Positions 62,108 through 64,000 of a stretch of 64,000 bases of DNA are shown here, piece by piece (position 1 is the first letter of the stretch; every line of letters starts with the position of its first letter). The stretch comes from an uncultured Desulfobacter sp. GTDB lineage: Bacteria > Desulfobacterota > Desulfobacteria > Desulfobacterales > Desulfobacteraceae. The translations under genes and the position numbers were made by a program. The stretch is from positions 4,836,001 through 4,900,000 of the forward strand of contig NZ_OY762229.1 of the NCBI RefSeq assembly GCF_963665355.1, read 5' to 3'. The notes beneath the pieces are model-generated. The model saw only the letters and a list, made by a program, of their open reading frames with translations, was not told the origin of the DNA and searched no databases.

Positions 62108-63084
62108 CAGCTGTTTAACTCCCTTGCCACATCAATGGCTGAATAGGTCATAATGATGTCGGCACCGGCCCGCTTGATGGAGAGCAGGGCTTCCATGATC
62201 ATGGCTTTACCGTCTACCCATCCCATCATTTCAGCCGCCTTGATTATGGAGTATTCACCGGATACGTTGTATGCGGCCACGGGCAGGTCAATCTCCTCCC
62301 TGACCCGGTAAATAATGTCCAGATAAGAAAGCGCAGGTTTCACCATGATGATGTCCGCTCCTTCCTCAATGTCCATGGTGGCTTCCCTGATGGCTTCCAG
62401 GGAGTTGGCAGGGTCCATCTGGTAGGTTTTGCGATTCCCGAATTTTGGTGCCGATTCCGCCGCGTCCCTGAAGGGGCCGTAAAAGGATGATGCGTATTTC
62501 ACCGCATAGGACATGATGGGCACATGGGAAAAGCCCTCTTCATCCAGGGTGTCTCTAATTTCACCTACACGGCCGTCCATCATGTCAGAAGGCGCCACCA
62601 TGTCTGCACCTGCCTGCACATGGGACAGCGCCGTTTTTGCAATCAGATCCAGGGTGGAATCATTGTCAATGGTCCCGTCATCCATAACCATACCGCAATG
62701 ACCATGGTCTGTGTATTCACACAGACAGACATCGGTTATTACGGTAAGATCAGGTACCTGTTCCTTTACGGCCTCAATGGCTTTTTGAACAATACCGTCA
62801 CGGGCGTAGGCCTGGGTGCCAAGGCAATCCTTTTTATCTGGAATCCCGAACAGCATGATTCCGGGAATGCCGGCATCCTTAGCCTGTTTTGCGGCAGTGA
62901 CAATGTGGTCGCAGGAGAGCTGGAACTGTCCTGGCATGGAGTTAATGGGCTTCTTAACAGATTTACCCTCCACAGCAAACAAGGGGAGAATAAGATCGTC
63001 TTTGGAAAGCTTTGTCTCTCTGATCATCCGTCTGAAATTATCCGTGGCACGAAGCCGTCTGCCTCTGTATTGGGGAAACAGCAT
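62107..63084 (-). CDS. hemB: porphobilinogen synthase (ALA dehydratase)
   Basis: A 325-residue enzyme joining two 5-aminolaevulinates. Zn-type site DVCLCEYTDHGHCG near residue 118; first Schiff Lys in AVKYASSFYGPFR near 194; second in IIMVKPALSYLDII near 247; PAYNVSGEYS-like AAYNVSGEYSIIKAA near 275. The Cys-rich site suggests zinc dependence. One-base overlaps with ahbC (TAATG) and ahbD show a coupled operon ahbC-hemB-ahbD. Confidence 0.97.
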   Translation of the reverse strand: MLFPQYRGRRLRATDNFRRMIRETKLSKDDLILPLFAVEGKSVKKPINSMPGQFQLSCDHIVTAAKQAKDAGIPGIMLFGIPDKKDCLGTQAYARDGIVQKAIEAVKEQVPDLTVITDVCLCEYTDHGHCGMVMDDGTIDNDSTLDLIAKTALSHVQAGADMVAPSDMMDGRVGEIRDTLDEEGFSHVPIMSYAVKYASSFYGPFRDAAESAPKFGNRKTYQMDPANSLEAIREATMDIEEGADIIMVKPALSYLDIIYRVREEIDLPVAAYNVSGEYSIIKAAEMMGWVDGKAMIMEALLSIKRAGADIIMTYSAIDVARELNS

Positions 63085-64000
63085 TATACGTTCTCCTTTT
63101 TGATCTCTTCGTCCGTAAGATAACAGGCAGGATCGGAATCCCAGGGGTCATTGGCAACGGACTCGGCTCTGGCTCTGAAATTTCCGGCACAGATGTCCAG
63201 CCACCGGCATTGGGCGCATCTGCCCTTGACGTGTTTCTTCTTCTCTTTCATTTTCATCAAAAATTCGTTTTCCGGATCTGTCCAGATTTCGCTGAATGGT
63301 CTGTCCTTGATGTTGCCGAAACTGATTTCCCGCCAGAACTGGTCCGGATGGACTTCACCGTCCCAGGAGATGCAGCCGATTCCCCGACCGGAGTTGTTTC
63401 CCTCGTTCATCTCAAGCAGCTCAAGAACTTCCGCAGCCCTTTTGGGGTCTTCCTTGAGCAGACGCTGATACAGATAGGGACCGTCTGCATGGTTATCCAC
63501 GGTGAGAATTTCCTTGGGCTTGTTGCGGTCGTGAAGGGCCCTTGTGCGGTCCATGATCAAATCAAGCACCTTGCGGGTCTCCTCGTGGCTTAAATCCTCC
63601 TTGGCAATTTCCTGGCCCCTTCCGGAGTAAACCAGATGGTAAAAACAGGCCCTGGGAATATTTTTTTCTTCCAGCAGATCAAAAATACCGGGAATATCCA
63701 TCACATTTCTTTTATTGATGGTAAACCTCAACCCCACCTTAATGCCTGCTTCCTGGCAGTTGTCAACAGCCTGTAAAGCTTTCTGGTAAGCCCCGGGAAC
63801 GCCTCTGAACATATCATGGGTGGCTTCAAGTCCGTCCAGGCTGATCCCCACATAGGAGAGTCCGACATCTTTGAGTTGTTTTGCTTTCTCTTTGGTGATC
63901 AGGGTGCCGTTGGTTGAAATCACGGCACGCATTCCCTTGGATACAGCATACTGGGCATACTCCACAAGACGTGGGTGCATCAGCGGTTCTCCACCGGAAA
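63084..64000 (-). CDS. ahbC: AhbC, 12,18-didecarboxysirohaem deacetylase (5' end cut by window)
   Basis: About 305 C-terminal residues of a radical-SAM/SPASM enzyme. The frame enters from the right edge at SGGEPLMHPRLVEYA, so the N-terminal SAM-cluster motif is outside the window. SISTNGTL-type AVISTNGTLI near the start and C-terminal auxiliary Cys: CISWDGEVHPDQFW, then CAQCRWLDICAGN and DPACYL. AhbC removes acetyl groups to give Fe-coproporphyrin III. First visible gene of the haem operon; the true start is not in view. Confidence 0.93.
   Translation of the reverse strand, partial: SGGEPLMHPRLVEYAQYAVSKGMRAVISTNGTLITKEKAKQLKDVGLSYVGISLDGLEATHDMFRGVPGAYQKALQAVDNCQEAGIKVGLRFTINKRNVMDIPGIFDLLEEKNIPRACFYHLVYSGRGQEIAKEDLSHEETRKVLDLIMDRTRALHDRNKPKEILTVDNHADGPYLYQRLLKEDPKRAAEVLELLEMNEGNNSGRGIGCISWDGEVHPDQFWREISFGNIKDRPFSEIWTDPENEFLMKMKEKKKHVKGRCAQCRWLDICAGNFRARAESVANDPWDSDPACYLTDEEIKKENV

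Overview
The window looks like a chromosome segment from a sulfate-reducing bacterium of the Desulfobacterota, most likely close to Desulfobacteraceae. The clues are an ahbC-hemB-ahbD set for siroheme-dependent haem synthesis, an eight-haem cytochrome built from two cytochrome c3-type modules, an NfnAB electron-bifurcating transhydrogenase, a GTP-type PEP carboxykinase and a CooT-like nickel protein. No organism name can be proved from the sequence alone.

Layout. 1-7.8 kb: rRNA methyltransferase (cut by the left edge), an alpha/beta hydrolase, a two-gene unit coding an MshEN-type protein and a MinD-like ATPase, a decayed histidine-kinase fragment, cinA and a radical-SAM protein. 7.9-12.8 kb: a trpEGDCF operon preceded by a promoter, a tryptophan-rich leader peptide and a complete set of attenuator hairpins; trpB and trpA are not here. 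12.9-29.1 kb: mostly core metabolism and envelope genes (aminotransferase, an ABC-type permease pair with a LolA-like partner but no ATPase, porin, a frameshifted PHP phosphoesterase, pckG, nfnAB, cooT-like/DUF3842/tmk, octahaem cytochrome, amidotransferase, DUF309).

29.2-46.4 kb is accessory and partly decaying. It holds a PACE efflux gene with a divergent LysR regulator, a QueG-like iron-sulfur protein, a LysE-type exporter and an isochorismatase-like hydrolase, mixed with broken genes (MFS, MarR-GNAT, LysE, IS200 TnpA). Next come an acetate transporter with a near-perfect sigma-54 promoter beside its probable enhancer-binding regulator, the 3' end of a group II intron, two broken transposases around a tRNA-Thr, a 106-bp MITE-like insertion inside one of them, and two polysaccharide genes.

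46.7-64 kb: ComEA-like protein, glutamyl-Q tRNA(Asp) synthetase, acyl-CoA ligase, a two-component system, and a 2.4-kb islet between tRNA-Lys and tRNA-Arg with a broken transposase and an integrase broken by one missing base. Then recJ, a DUF4911 gene overlapping miaB, a SEC-C-tagged methionine aminopeptidase, an outer-membrane barrel protein and the haem operon, which runs off the right edge. No CRISPR array or complete prophage was seen. The strongest observations are the trp attenuator, the sigma-54 promoter/regulator pair, the group II intron remnant, the MITE-like element and a 49-bp dispersed repeat.
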